64,000 bases of DNA from Chryseobacterium sp. JM1 (GCF_000737715.1 NZ_JPRN01000003.1:248001-312000), one strand, 5' to 3'. Positions 27,169 through 36,367 are shown, numbered from the stretch's first letter. Notes: generated from the sequence alone by a model not told the origin. Translations and numbers: made by a program.

Positions 27169-27360
27169 AACACAAATGCCACAAATATATTCACGAATAT
27201 CACTATCATGATTGAGATATTCGTGTTATTAGTGCAAAAGATTAGTATTATTCGTGTTTAGATTCTTAACCACAACTGCCACAAATATATTCACAAATAT
27301 GACCATCATGACTGAAATATTCGTGTCATTAGTGCAAAACATTAGTGTAATTTGTGTTTA
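27169..27360. repeat. Two tandem palindromic repeats between convergent genes
   Basis: Copies of about 99 bp start at 27169 and 27268. Each folds back on itself (CACAAATATATTCAC ... TATTCGTGTTATTAGTG) and is related to the palindromes at 19545-20230. The second copy runs into the LanC stop codon. Confidence 0.85.
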
Positions 27361-29268
27361 AATCATTCTTATAAAAAAGCTCTTCAACAGCTCCACCAAC
27401 TGTTCCAATAGCTTCTCCTTCATCATCTCTTTATCACCTTCTGAATACTGAAAACACTCCACCAATTCATCAATAATTAAAGGTTTTTCCAACAACTGAA
27501 GAACCGCTGCAGGAAAGGGCTCCATCAAAAGATGAAACATTTCCTGATCTGTACTGTAGAAAACATTGCTGTATTTTCCAGCTTTGGAATCTTTTGTTTG
27601 GTCTTCCTTCCAGTTCCATTGAGTTTCATGGATATCAATGAAGGGATTTCGGACGAAACGCTTTTTGAGAAGTTCAGTCTGATCATTTTCTAAAAATTCT
27701 GCCAGTTCATTTTTTAGAATCATCAGCCGGGTTTGAAAACACAGTGCTCCTTTATGGCTTTTCCGGATGTTGATTTGTACTGTTTCCAATTGATGGATGT
27801 CTGAAATATAAACCATATCTTCTTCCGGTAAGTTAGAGATAATCTCCAATAAATGATTTCCAAATTCTTCAATGGTCTGAGAATCATAGATAGATTCTTG
27901 AATTGAATTGAAAGTCTTTAAAATCTCAAGTGTTTTAGGATAATACCGTTCAAAAAATGCTTTTTTAACTTTGAAATTTTTCAGAACCGTATGGGTTCCA
28001 GTTTCACAGATAGGAAGTTCAGGATGAAGAATAGAATTCAAAGATTTACCCTTAATGATTGCCAATAAAGAAAGCCCGATGCCTGCTGTACCGGTCATCA
28101 GTCCGAGGTCTTCACTGTTTTGAATTCCCCATTCGGAATGCCCGTGCGATCTGCTTTTATGTAAACCTTCCAGTGTAATTTCTGTGGCAAATTCCAAAGC
28201 TTCTTTGTTGTCAAATACTTCGTTGTACTGTAACAAAAAATCGGAAAGTCCGCCGTAGCCGCTGAACAGGATGTGATTTCGTTTAGATCTTGTCTTGATG
28301 TCGCGCTTACATCGTTCAAATACTTTTCTACAGTCTTCTTTGTATATAGGATCAGCCGTAAGTGTGAAAGCCTGCATCCTCGCACTTCCAATACCACAGG
28401 CTCCGTGTGCCCATGCATTGAGGTCAAAATCTTCCTGAAGAAAAGTTTTTTTGTTCCAATCGAACAGACTAGGGAGATGGTTCTTGGATTCTTCCCATCT
28501 TAAATCCATCCAGTTGTTTTGAGCAGGATCATAGTACAGATCTTCGTAACGAAATGCCTGTTCCGCCAGCCAGATGAATTCTTCATTCTCAAAATATTTT
28601 CCAAGATGGAGCAGACAAAATGCGATCCCGGAATTGCCATGTGAAAAACCGCAAAGAGAATCCATTGAAAGAAGATTGTTTCCCCACTTAATTCCAGCTT
28701 CTGCGACGAGTGATTTTTCCAAAAGAGTAGTGACCAATGTTTCAATGTCATCAACTAATTTCTCAACTTTTGTATAATGATAGAGACTAACCATCATCAT
28801 TAGGATTCCTGAAATTCCAATCAGCATATCTTCAGTCTGTTCTGCCAGTATTTTATGTCTGTACATTTCATACAGATTCAAAGTTTGCTGGAGATACAGT
28901 TCTTTTCCAGTCATTCTGAATAGTTCTAAACCTAAGTAAATAATCCCACTTATTCCATCGTAAAGACTGGAATTTAACAGGGTTTGATGCGTAGAATAAC
29001 TGTATATTTTTGAAAAAGCTTTTTCTGCAACTTCCAGATCATATTCCTTTGTGGTATGTTCATAAAGCGCCAGGAAAAACCATGCAATACCACCGGTTCC
29101 ATTCCATAAAGAGGGATTGAAAGTGAAAGAAAGTTCCCCTGTTTTGGAATCGCGGGAGATTGTTTCCCAATAGAAGCCCTCTTTGTCCTTTTTCATTTTT
29201 GACAGAAGAAATTCACTGATTTCATCCAAACCGGATGGCAGGTCATTAAGTTCTTGGTGGGCTATCAT
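27358..29268 (-). CDS. LanC-like lanthionine cyclase with C-terminal extension
   Basis: 636 aa. Residues about 10-405 show the LanC repeat barrel: YDGISGI with Asp104, LCGFSHGNSGIAFCLL with His210, WAHGACGIG (285-293), ILFSGYGG (333-340) and GLMTGTAGIG (389-398). Asp and His match the catalytic acid/base residues of NisC. The zinc ligands do not: W-C-x-G is W-Ala287-H-G, and C-H-G is Phe335-Ser336-Gly. LanC normally closes thioether rings by zinc-activated Cys attack; this one may work without zinc. Residues about 410-636 are an added domain whose end resembles a PqqD-like winged helix and may bind the leader. It overlaps the LanB-C gene by 23 bp. Confidence 0.85.
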   Translation of the reverse strand: MIAHQELNDLPSGLDEISEFLLSKMKKDKEGFYWETISRDSKTGELSFTFNPSLWNGTGGIAWFFLALYEHTTKEYDLEVAEKAFSKIYSYSTHQTLLNSSLYDGISGIIYLGLELFRMTGKELYLQQTLNLYEMYRHKILAEQTEDMLIGISGILMMMVSLYHYTKVEKLVDDIETLVTTLLEKSLVAEAGIKWGNNLLSMDSLCGFSHGNSGIAFCLLHLGKYFENEEFIWLAEQAFRYEDLYYDPAQNNWMDLRWEESKNHLPSLFDWNKKTFLQEDFDLNAWAHGACGIGSARMQAFTLTADPIYKEDCRKVFERCKRDIKTRSKRNHILFSGYGGLSDFLLQYNEVFDNKEALEFATEITLEGLHKSRSHGHSEWGIQNSEDLGLMTGTAGIGLSLLAIIKGKSLNSILHPELPICETGTHTVLKNFKVKKAFFERYYPKTLEILKTFNSIQESIYDSQTIEEFGNHLLEIISNLPEEDMVYISDIHQLETVQINIRKSHKGALCFQTRLMILKNELAEFLENDQTELLKKRFVRNPFIDIHETQWNWKEDQTKDSKAGKYSNVFYSTDQEMFHLLMEPFPAAVLQLLEKPLIIDELVECFQYSEGDKEMMKEKLLEQLVELLKSFFIRMI

Positions 29269-30118
29269 AGTCTTTTATTAGAGGGATGGTTTTCAGGATT
29301 AAAAAAAGTAGGTAGGATTCTTCAGCATTGGCAATTCCCAATCGGTTATTGGTCATATGAATAAAACTAAGGAGCGCTTCATCTAAGGCTTCAGAAGATA
29401 ATTGAGCCTGAGTATAGTCTTTCCAAACCTTTTCATTCACTTCCAGGAACTGCTGTAGAAAAGGATCGGTGGTAGTATCCAATGAATTCCAGAATTCCTC
29501 AATACTTTCCTGCAGTACATTTTGATAAGCTTCAAATTGGTGCTGAAAAGCAGATAACACCGTCTTTCGGTTTTGCTCCTGTTCATCTGGATGGTCGGAA
29601 AAAGGAATCGGAAGCCAGCTTTGGACAAATTGATCACAGAGCTGTTGGCTATAGTTTTTGGAAAGTCGCATACCTTTAAGAAATGCAAAATGGGTTTTCA
29701 GCGCGAGAAGGTATCTTTCTGAAGCGGTTAATGGATCGTTTTGCACCAAATGATGCAGAACAACCCGGGATGATGCCCAGAATTGATCTTCAGCATAAGT
29801 GATGGTATTGGCGTTACCATATCTTTCTGTTTCCGGATTGTATTCTGCCTGCTTCAATTCCAGGTGGCATTCGTTAAGGTGCTCATAATCTGAAATGTGA
29901 TCCATTAAAATCGTAAGAAATAAAGTTGATTCTTCAACATTTAAAAGTAATCGTAACCGGATGTGATAACCGTTCTCAAAATACCGGATAAAGAAAAATT
30001 GTACTTCTTTTTCCAGTTTTTCATTGATATCCAAAAGAGAGGGATGTATGATTTCTTTCAGAAGATCATCCGCATTCCTGGTATGATAGATGTAGTAGGT
30101 TTTCCAGTATTTTTGCAT
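29246..30118 (-). CDS. Lantibiotic dehydratase C-terminal (elimination) protein
   Basis: 290 aa. WKTYYIYHTRNADDLLKEII near the start, then FFFIRYFENGYHIRLRL, is the signature of SpaB_C/thiopeptide-type elimination domains. In split LanB systems this separate protein removes glutamate from glutamylated Thr or Ser to give dehydroamino acids. Split dehydratases are known in Bacteroidota from the pinensin cluster of Chitinophaga pinensis. It sits 4 bp after the LanB-N gene and overlaps the LanC gene. Confidence 0.92.
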   Translation of the reverse strand: MQKYWKTYYIYHTRNADDLLKEIIHPSLLDINEKLEKEVQFFFIRYFENGYHIRLRLLLNVEESTLFLTILMDHISDYEHLNECHLELKQAEYNPETERYGNANTITYAEDQFWASSRVVLHHLVQNDPLTASERYLLALKTHFAFLKGMRLSKNYSQQLCDQFVQSWLPIPFSDHPDEQEQNRKTVLSAFQHQFEAYQNVLQESIEEFWNSLDTTTDPFLQQFLEVNEKVWKDYTQAQLSSEALDEALLSFIHMTNNRLGIANAEESYLLFLILKTIPLIKDYDSPPRT

Positions 30119-30122
30119 CGTT

Positions 30123-32774
30123 CTAAAAATTATACCATTGGATTAAATGTTCAGCGACTCTTTCCTGGGAACCGTTCACAGAAGGCATGGCTTCTTCCAT
30201 ATAGATATGAGTTCCGGCTCTGTTTAAAAGCTTGATGAACAGATGGAACAGCAAAGGCTGTTCAAAATCTATACATTGAGGTTTGTAGTCATCTCTGGTT
30301 CCTGTCGTTTTTTCAGAGGACAGATCTTCAGGGATGTAGGATGACTGCAAATAAAGAAATACAGAGGATGGCAAATTGTTTTGCGAAAGCCACTGATGAA
30401 AACGTAAAAAATAGATGCTGCTATTTTCATCTTTGTTTTGACGGGGAATTACATTGAGATTGATCAGCCATCCTTTACGCCGCAGGACAAGTTTCTCTTC
30501 AAAAACCATTCGAGGAAATATCTGAATATCCTGACTTTTAAACTGTTTGGAATAATGATTATCAATCGTTTTAATCAGTGGAAAATAGCTCACATAGGTA
30601 CAGGGATTGAAAAGAGACATCAGCTGATAAAGATTGGATCTGTTCGTGATGGTTTCCAGGCACAGATCGAATGCATAGACTTCTTTTTTAAGAACAGTAT
30701 CCATCAGAAAAATCGAATCATTATCTGTATTATATCCAACAGCTATCCTGTCCAAAGGAATCTGCTGAGACTTTTTCATCTGCGTATTGGAAGCAGGCAT
30801 TTTCACTTCATGATCGAGCAATGGCGGATGAATATTGGCATTAAAACTGGAATCATCATTCAGTTCGATAAGCAGCTGATCGGGAAATAAACGATTGTTA
30901 TAATGCCTGTGTTCTTCGGAAATTTTAGAATCAAATAAATGAAGAAAACGACCGCTCATTTTGCCCATTCCCTGCATCAGTCCGTTTACCACAGCTTTAG
31001 TTCCTGTTCCTGCCTGTTGATCAAAAAACTGAAGAAATGCTGAGCCTACCGGAGCAGAGTTATCGGATAAAGGAAGTTGGTCTAAATGTTTCCTTTTAAT
31101 CTGTATTTCGTCAGACTGCTGTTCTTCCAATCGGAGATTTTTGCAGAAAATTTCAGACCATATGTTTTCCTGCTTTGGGTTATTTTCCGTTTCAGATGTA
31201 TTCTTGTAGCGATAATATTCATGATAAAAAGTGACTAAAGAAACCTGCTGATTCTTGCTGTAAGTGGAGAGAAAGAATTCCTTAACGTTCTTTTTTTCCG
31301 TACCCCGGATGTCGAAAGCTGTTAAACGGCTGGTCAGATCAGATAATAATTGACCCAATTCATGGACTGTACTTTCATCGACCGTGTTGATTTGATCTGT
31401 GTAAGCGTCTTCGTAAATAAAACCTTCCTGCCGGTAATCGACCGGGATATAAGGAAGCTTTTCAAAACCCTCTCCGTTCCTGTATTTCTCAAGAATATCA
31501 TCAAGTACATTTTTAATTTCCTCTTTCGGAAGTTTAACGATACCGGCTTGATTTTCAAGGTCTGAAATAGTGCTGTCAAAAATCTTTGAGGTATTGTTCA
31601 AAAGAAGCTCCCGGGAAAAAAGATCTGCAGTTACAAATTTATTTTTGGCCTCTTGCAGTATGAGAACAAGCTCGTAAACCTGCGCCGCAGCTTCATTCGT
31701 TGTTTTGTAATGTTCAAGAAATGTTAAAAGGTGTGCATCCCAGTCGGGATCAATTTCGGAACATTCCAAAGTCAGTTCCAGAAATCCTGAATCAATCAGT
31801 TTTAAGATATAATGCCGTAATTCTGAAACATCCGCTTCAATTTGATTGGAAAGAAGTTCGATGAATGACGACAGAGAAATATTTTCTTCTGAATGATGGA
31901 TCAGATCTTTGATATACTGATTAACAGGTGTCGCCTGAATTTCCTGGAAAACCTCAATATTAGCACAATTCATGAGAAAACTGAACCTGCCTTCATGTTC
32001 TGTAATGCTGCTGTTGGTATTCACAAACAGTAATCCCTGAAGATCCGGATGTCTTTCCATGAGCTTTTTGATGCGTTTTAACAGTTTATTGTTCAGTCTT
32101 ATTTTACAATTTACGATGCCCGGCGCTGATGAAATAGGTGATTGATGATCCGGAACCATTTGGGTAAGGCCTAAATACGTAAATGTGCTGAATGGAGATG
32201 TTTTATAAGCCATCCGGGTAAGATAACGCAGTACACTGAATTCAATGCGTTCGCTGTCTTTATTGAGTGATTTTACATCTGCCTTGGTAAAACTATCCAG
32301 CTGTTCATACAGATCTTTACTCGAAAGCAAAACTCCGTTTCTGAACGCATATTCTTCGGTCAGCTTTTGAATCTTTTGTCGGTGAGTCCATAGATAATCA
32401 TTGAAATATTTCTCCCAATATTGCCCGAATTCCCTGCATTTTTCACCTGCATTCAGCCATTCTTCCCAGGTTTCTTTGAAAGCATTAAAAGTTTCTGCAG
32501 GTATTTTCTGTAACAAAGCACTAGCGTTGGATCGCCTATTGTACACCGAGCGTTTCAGATTGAGCAGCAGCTTTCGTTCCTGATCATCAGATGCCTGTTG
32601 AATAAGCGTAAACATTTCATCACACAGCTTTTCATTACAATGCTGATCATGCTCAATAGACGTTTGCCATTGATTCCATTGATTTTTAATTTCCGGGATT
32701 TTCAGTGCATTTAAGCTTTGTATGGGTAAAGCGGCATACCGTGTAAAAATGTGGGGTAAAATAGTCAGGCTCAT
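30123..32774 (-). CDS. Lantibiotic dehydratase N-terminal (glutamylation) protein
   Basis: 883 aa from ATG 32774; an in-frame TTG at 32780 is less likely. Typical LanB marks: SVLRYLTRMAYKTSPFSTF (the R--K-SPFSTF block), FPRMVFEEKLVLRRKGW near the C-terminus. The family uses glutamyl-tRNA to glutamylate Ser/Thr of the precursor; the elimination domain is the next gene. It should contain the leader-binding RRE fold, not provable by eye. It starts 9 bp after the LanT stop, within one operon. Confidence 0.92.
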   Translation of the reverse strand: MSLTILPHIFTRYAALPIQSLNALKIPEIKNQWNQWQTSIEHDQHCNEKLCDEMFTLIQQASDDQERKLLLNLKRSVYNRRSNASALLQKIPAETFNAFKETWEEWLNAGEKCREFGQYWEKYFNDYLWTHRQKIQKLTEEYAFRNGVLLSSKDLYEQLDSFTKADVKSLNKDSERIEFSVLRYLTRMAYKTSPFSTFTYLGLTQMVPDHQSPISSAPGIVNCKIRLNNKLLKRIKKLMERHPDLQGLLFVNTNSSITEHEGRFSFLMNCANIEVFQEIQATPVNQYIKDLIHHSEENISLSSFIELLSNQIEADVSELRHYILKLIDSGFLELTLECSEIDPDWDAHLLTFLEHYKTTNEAAAQVYELVLILQEAKNKFVTADLFSRELLLNNTSKIFDSTISDLENQAGIVKLPKEEIKNVLDDILEKYRNGEGFEKLPYIPVDYRQEGFIYEDAYTDQINTVDESTVHELGQLLSDLTSRLTAFDIRGTEKKNVKEFFLSTYSKNQQVSLVTFYHEYYRYKNTSETENNPKQENIWSEIFCKNLRLEEQQSDEIQIKRKHLDQLPLSDNSAPVGSAFLQFFDQQAGTGTKAVVNGLMQGMGKMSGRFLHLFDSKISEEHRHYNNRLFPDQLLIELNDDSSFNANIHPPLLDHEVKMPASNTQMKKSQQIPLDRIAVGYNTDNDSIFLMDTVLKKEVYAFDLCLETITNRSNLYQLMSLFNPCTYVSYFPLIKTIDNHYSKQFKSQDIQIFPRMVFEEKLVLRRKGWLINLNVIPRQNKDENSSIYFLRFHQWLSQNNLPSSVFLYLQSSYIPEDLSSEKTTGTRDDYKPQCIDFEQPLLFHLFIKLLNRAGTHIYMEEAMPSVNGSQERVAEHLIQWYNF

Positions 32775-32783
32775 GTTCAAAAT

Positions 32784-35009
32784 TTATTTTCCGAGTTCAA
32801 GTTGATTTTTAACTAAGTGATAATAAGCTCCCTTTGATTGAGTTAAGGTTTCATGTGTGCCCTGCTCAACAATATGGCCTTTATCCAGCACGATAATATT
32901 GTCTGCATGGACTACCGTACTTAATCTGTGGGCAACAATTACGACTGTTCTGCCCTGAAAAAAACGGTTCAGGTTTTCAACAATCAGTCTTTCATTGTTG
33001 GCATCGAGAGAATTGGTAGCTTCATCCATAAATATATAATCCGGCTGGCGGTAGATGAGGCGTGCGATAAGGAGCCGTTGTTTCTGTCCTTCACTGAGTC
33101 CGGTTCCTTCACTCCCAATCTGGGTTTCGTAGGAAAAAGGAAGACTTTCAATAAACTCCTGCATATTGACCATTTTACAGGCATTTTTTACCCTGATCAT
33201 ATCTTTTTCCGGACTTCCCACCCAGATATTTCCGGCAATGGTATCTGTAAATAGAAAAGAATCCTGCATGACGGCTCCACATTGTCTCCGCAAGCTTCTG
33301 GCATTGATGATTTTGAGATCATGTCCGCAGAAAGTGATCACTCCCTTTGTGGTATTAAAAAATTTAAGCAACAGTTTCAACAAGGTTGTTTTTCCGCTCC
33401 CGCTCATTCCTACAATAGCGGTTACTTTTCCCGCAGGAATCGTTAATGACACATTATGCAGTACCTCGGGGGACAGTTTTCCATACCGGAAACTGACATC
33501 CATTAATTCAATGGAGCCTGAATTTCCTTTAGGTAAATCAAGAGTGGAGTGAGCATCTTCTGTTTCTTCATATTCCACTTCTGAAATACGCTGCAGACTG
33601 AATTTGGCGGTTTGCATGGAGCGTATAAAATCTGAAAGCTGATTGACTGTTCCGTTTAATGAACCATACATATACGTGATAGCAAGCATAGCTCCAAGCG
33701 TCAGACTTCCGTTGATGACCAGGGAAGCGGTTAAAAAAGTAGTTAATACACCTGTAGTTTCGTTGATAAAAAGGGCTACACCCTGTATTCTTTGATCCAG
33801 TTTCAGGTTTTCCATTTTCACTTGGTAGGTTTCTTCCTGCATGGTTTTCCATAACTGGTTTTTTTCCTGCTCTGCTCCGGTGAGTCTTATTTCTGTCATC
33901 GCTTCGAAGGTTTCTATCTGGTGACGCTGAGCGTTCGCAAGAAGGCTGAAAGTTCGTTGGTCCAGACGTCTTCTTTTCTCTTCAAAAAGATTGGTCCAAA
34001 GCACGCTTATCGTACTGGCCGCAAGAAACAGGATGAAAAGTTTCCAGTTATAATAACATAGCAAGCCGCCATTCACGATAAGAATGATAATCGAAAGTCC
34101 GGCGCTTACGCAGTTTTTAGTCAGAAATTCCTCGACACGCTGGTTATCATAGATCCTCTGTAAATTGTCTCCACTGCTTCTGTATTCAAAGAAAGAAAGT
34201 TTAAGTTGCATCAATTTGTCTACGAATTCATAGATAAGTTTGATGCTGATATTCATACCCAACTTAAAAAGAATCCTGCTCCGAAAGAAATCAGTTAAAA
34301 TTCTTCCGGTAAATAAAAGAAGCTGTCCTGCACAGATGAGAGATAATATCCCTATGTCTTTTTTAGAAACCGCTTGATCTACTACAGCCTGGGTTAATAA
34401 TGGAATAGCCAATGTTAAAAGAGTAGCTGCTAAAAGCGCGGCTATCACATAAGAAATACTTCTGTGGTCATTGATCTTTTTTAGTAAGGAAAAGAGGCTG
34501 ACCGATGGATCCGGCTGATCTTTAATTTGGTTAAAAGCTTCTGTCTGCTCAACAAATATGGCGATCCCTTTATTTTCCTGCCCGGGACCGATCCAGTGCT
34601 CCATAAAATCATGGATGGTATAGCGCATATTCTTTCCCAATGCAGGATTTCCGACGTAAGCATGTCTCTCAGTAAGATGCCACAGCACAACGAAATGGTT
34701 ATGATCCCAGTGAAGAATGCAGGGGAGTGGTGCTTTTTCAGACAAGATTTCCAGACTGAGTTCAGCCGCTAATGTTTTAAGTCCAAGCTGCTCTGTAGCA
34801 TGGGTAATTCCGGAGACGGAAGTTCCCTGGCTTCGTACGTCACAAAGATCCCGCAGATGGTTTAATGACAGTTCTTTTCCGTGGTAAGCTGTAATCATTT
34901 TTAGGCAGGTCGGTCCGCAGTCCATGGTGTCCAGCTGCCGGAAAAAAGGGTATTGTTTTCCTTTAAAATAAGAGGAAATTCGTTTAAGTACTTTATTCTC
35001 CATTGTCAT
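32784..35009 (-). CDS. Peptidase-containing ABC exporter (LanT, C39 type)
   Basis: 741 aa; ATG 35003 is an equal start. C39 peptidase domain (about 1-150): QLDTMDCGPTCLK with nucleophile Cys31 and HWDHNHFVVL with the catalytic His. The third position, usually Asp in a DPA motif, reads GNPALG (Asn). A transmembrane ABC exporter domain (about 165-460) and an ATPase domain follow: Walker A VGMSGSGKTTLL, signature LSEGQKQRLLIAR, Walker B YIFMDEATNSLD. It should cut the leader after the GG of the 64-aa precursor and export the core. First gene of the modification operon. Confidence 0.94.
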   Translation of the reverse strand: MTMENKVLKRISSYFKGKQYPFFRQLDTMDCGPTCLKMITAYHGKELSLNHLRDLCDVRSQGTSVSGITHATEQLGLKTLAAELSLEILSEKAPLPCILHWDHNHFVVLWHLTERHAYVGNPALGKNMRYTIHDFMEHWIGPGQENKGIAIFVEQTEAFNQIKDQPDPSVSLFSLLKKINDHRSISYVIAALLAATLLTLAIPLLTQAVVDQAVSKKDIGILSLICAGQLLLFTGRILTDFFRSRILFKLGMNISIKLIYEFVDKLMQLKLSFFEYRSSGDNLQRIYDNQRVEEFLTKNCVSAGLSIIILIVNGGLLCYYNWKLFILFLAASTISVLWTNLFEEKRRRLDQRTFSLLANAQRHQIETFEAMTEIRLTGAEQEKNQLWKTMQEETYQVKMENLKLDQRIQGVALFINETTGVLTTFLTASLVINGSLTLGAMLAITYMYGSLNGTVNQLSDFIRSMQTAKFSLQRISEVEYEETEDAHSTLDLPKGNSGSIELMDVSFRYGKLSPEVLHNVSLTIPAGKVTAIVGMSGSGKTTLLKLLLKFFNTTKGVITFCGHDLKIINARSLRRQCGAVMQDSFLFTDTIAGNIWVGSPEKDMIRVKNACKMVNMQEFIESLPFSYETQIGSEGTGLSEGQKQRLLIARLIYRQPDYIFMDEATNSLDANNERLIVENLNRFFQGRTVVIVAHRLSTVVHADNIIVLDKGHIVEQGTHETLTQSKGAYYHLVKNQLELGK

Positions 35010-35050
35010 TCATCCTACGTTGGGTTGTGGTTGCGTATAAATTTTTAAAT

Positions 35051-35083
35051 CGCAACAATGTTACTAATGCAATTGTGTTGCAA
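35051..35083 (-). promoter_or_regulatory. LanT operon promoter covered by two operators
   Basis: On the - strand TTG (35083-35081), 17 bases, TAACATTG (35063-35056) fits the Bacteroidota promoter. Operators CGCAAC-AAT-GTTACT (35051-35065) and TGCAAT-TGT-GTTGCA (35068-35082) cover all of it, 17 bp apart. This is about 45 bp before the LanT start. Confidence 0.75.
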
Positions 35084-35328
35084 TTTATAAAAAATAATAG
35101 TACCCAGTGTTTATTTCTTCAATTAAATCTGAAGATTGTGATGATTGAATGTTTGGCTTTATTTAAAAGGCTGGAAAAGAGATATGTTTGAACGGAAGTC
35201 CGAAGTGAGAAAACTGAGAGTATTAGAAATTTCCAAAAATGAGATCGGTGCAAAGTTTGTGGACAATTTATTTTTTCTAACGCAAAGAAAATAATTATAC
35301 TATTTATACAGGAAGCAAAGATGGAATC

Positions 35329-35701
35329 AATTTCATTGATTCTGATGAAGGAGATGGTATGAGTTAATTATTTCTCGCGGATTAACCAGATAATGCAGAT
35401 TTTTTCTTTTTTAATCTGCTTTATCCGTATTATCTGCGCGAGTAAATTCTTATAAACACTTTTTTGTGGCTTAAAAAAGATCAGAATTAAAAGGTATATT
35501 TTAGATAACGAAACCTTATAGGTTTTCAAAACCTATAAGGTTGATTGCATTTATTTTTATTCGCCAAGTTCTGAGACTGAGACTGAATTTCATTGATTCT
35601 GATGAAGGAGATGGTATGAGTTAATTATTTCTCGCGGATTAATCAGATGATGCAGATTTTTACTTTTTTTAATCTGCTCTATCTGTATCATCGCGTGAGC
35701 A
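35329..35701. repeat. Direct repeat of a palindromic element plus a perfect hairpin
   Basis: About 118 bp from 35329 recur from 35586. Each copy starts ATTGATTCTGATGAAGGAG and contains a fold-back (CTCGCGGATTAA ... TTATCTGCGCGAG, 35375-35451). Between them is the perfect hairpin AACCTTATAGGTTTT-C-AAAACCTATAAGGTT (35512-35542). The shared first part reads as a protein tail (FIDSDEGDGMS-stop), so the repeat may include a gene end. Confidence 0.75.
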
Positions 35702-35800
35702 AATTTTTTTTGCTTGGTTCAAATTTTGTGTCTGATTTGAAAGACATGAAATATCTTTAAGAATACAGACTCTGCAGATATAACGGAGTAGAAAATAAAA

Positions 35801-35821
35801 ACTCCCGAAATTTTCGGGAGT
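35801..35821. terminator. Terminator of the DUF4377 gene
   Basis: ACTCCCGAAA-T-TTTCGGGAGT with A-run before and T-run after. It lies 9 bp beyond the stop at 35830. Confidence 0.9.
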
Positions 35822-35829
35822 TTTTGGTC

Positions 35830-36177
35830 TTATTTTTTGGTTTTGGAAACCTCTTTGATCAATGTGTATTTTATTGATGATCCGTCAGCTGGCGGATTGG
35901 CGATCTTTTCTGTTTTTACTTTTAAAACATATTCATATCCAGGCTCATACGTAAATCCTTCGATGTTCGTATAGAAATTGGTCCAGCTTTCTGAAGCTTT
36001 TTCTTTTACCTGCAAACACTTCATAGGCGCTACTCCGGTACAGTCTGCAGTTTCAGGTCCTACGATGAACGTTTTTTCGTCAGCTTTGGCAGTATTGGCC
36101 GTAGTCGTACATTGTGTCATTGCGAATAGTGCTGCTGCAGGAAGAGCTCCTTTTAGAATGGTTGCTATAATTTTCAT
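35830..36177 (-). CDS. DUF4377-type lipoprotein
   Basis: 115 aa from ATG 36177, chosen because it places the signal peptide at the N-terminus; the frame continues to 36240. Lipobox LFAMTQC. The mature part (FIVGPETADCTGVAPMKCLQV ... NIEGFTYEPGYEYVLKV) is a clear DUF4377 domain with its two conserved cysteines, as in HslJ/META-associated lipoproteins. Function unknown; an envelope stress role is only a guess. Single gene with a strong terminator. Confidence 0.85.
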   Translation of the reverse strand: MKIIATILKGALPAAALFAMTQCTTTANTAKADEKTFIVGPETADCTGVAPMKCLQVKEKASESWTNFYTNIEGFTYEPGYEYVLKVKTEKIANPPADGSSIKYTLIKEVSKTKK

Positions 36178-36367
36178 AAACTTTATTTTAAACCTTAGTT
36201 CGCAATTAGTGTGCCGAAGTTTTTGACGTAATTTTTTCATTATTTTTTAGTTGACAATGAATTAATTTGAGCACTTCTAAAAATGTAATTAAAGAAAACA
36301 AATACCACATTATACTGTGAATATTCCGATTCAGATTGAAAATTACAAAATTAAAAAAAACTGAAAT

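Noticed and set aside
35003..35191. 62-codon + strand ORF over the LanT promoter
   Set aside because: It runs through the operators and promoter of the opposite strand and has no domain.
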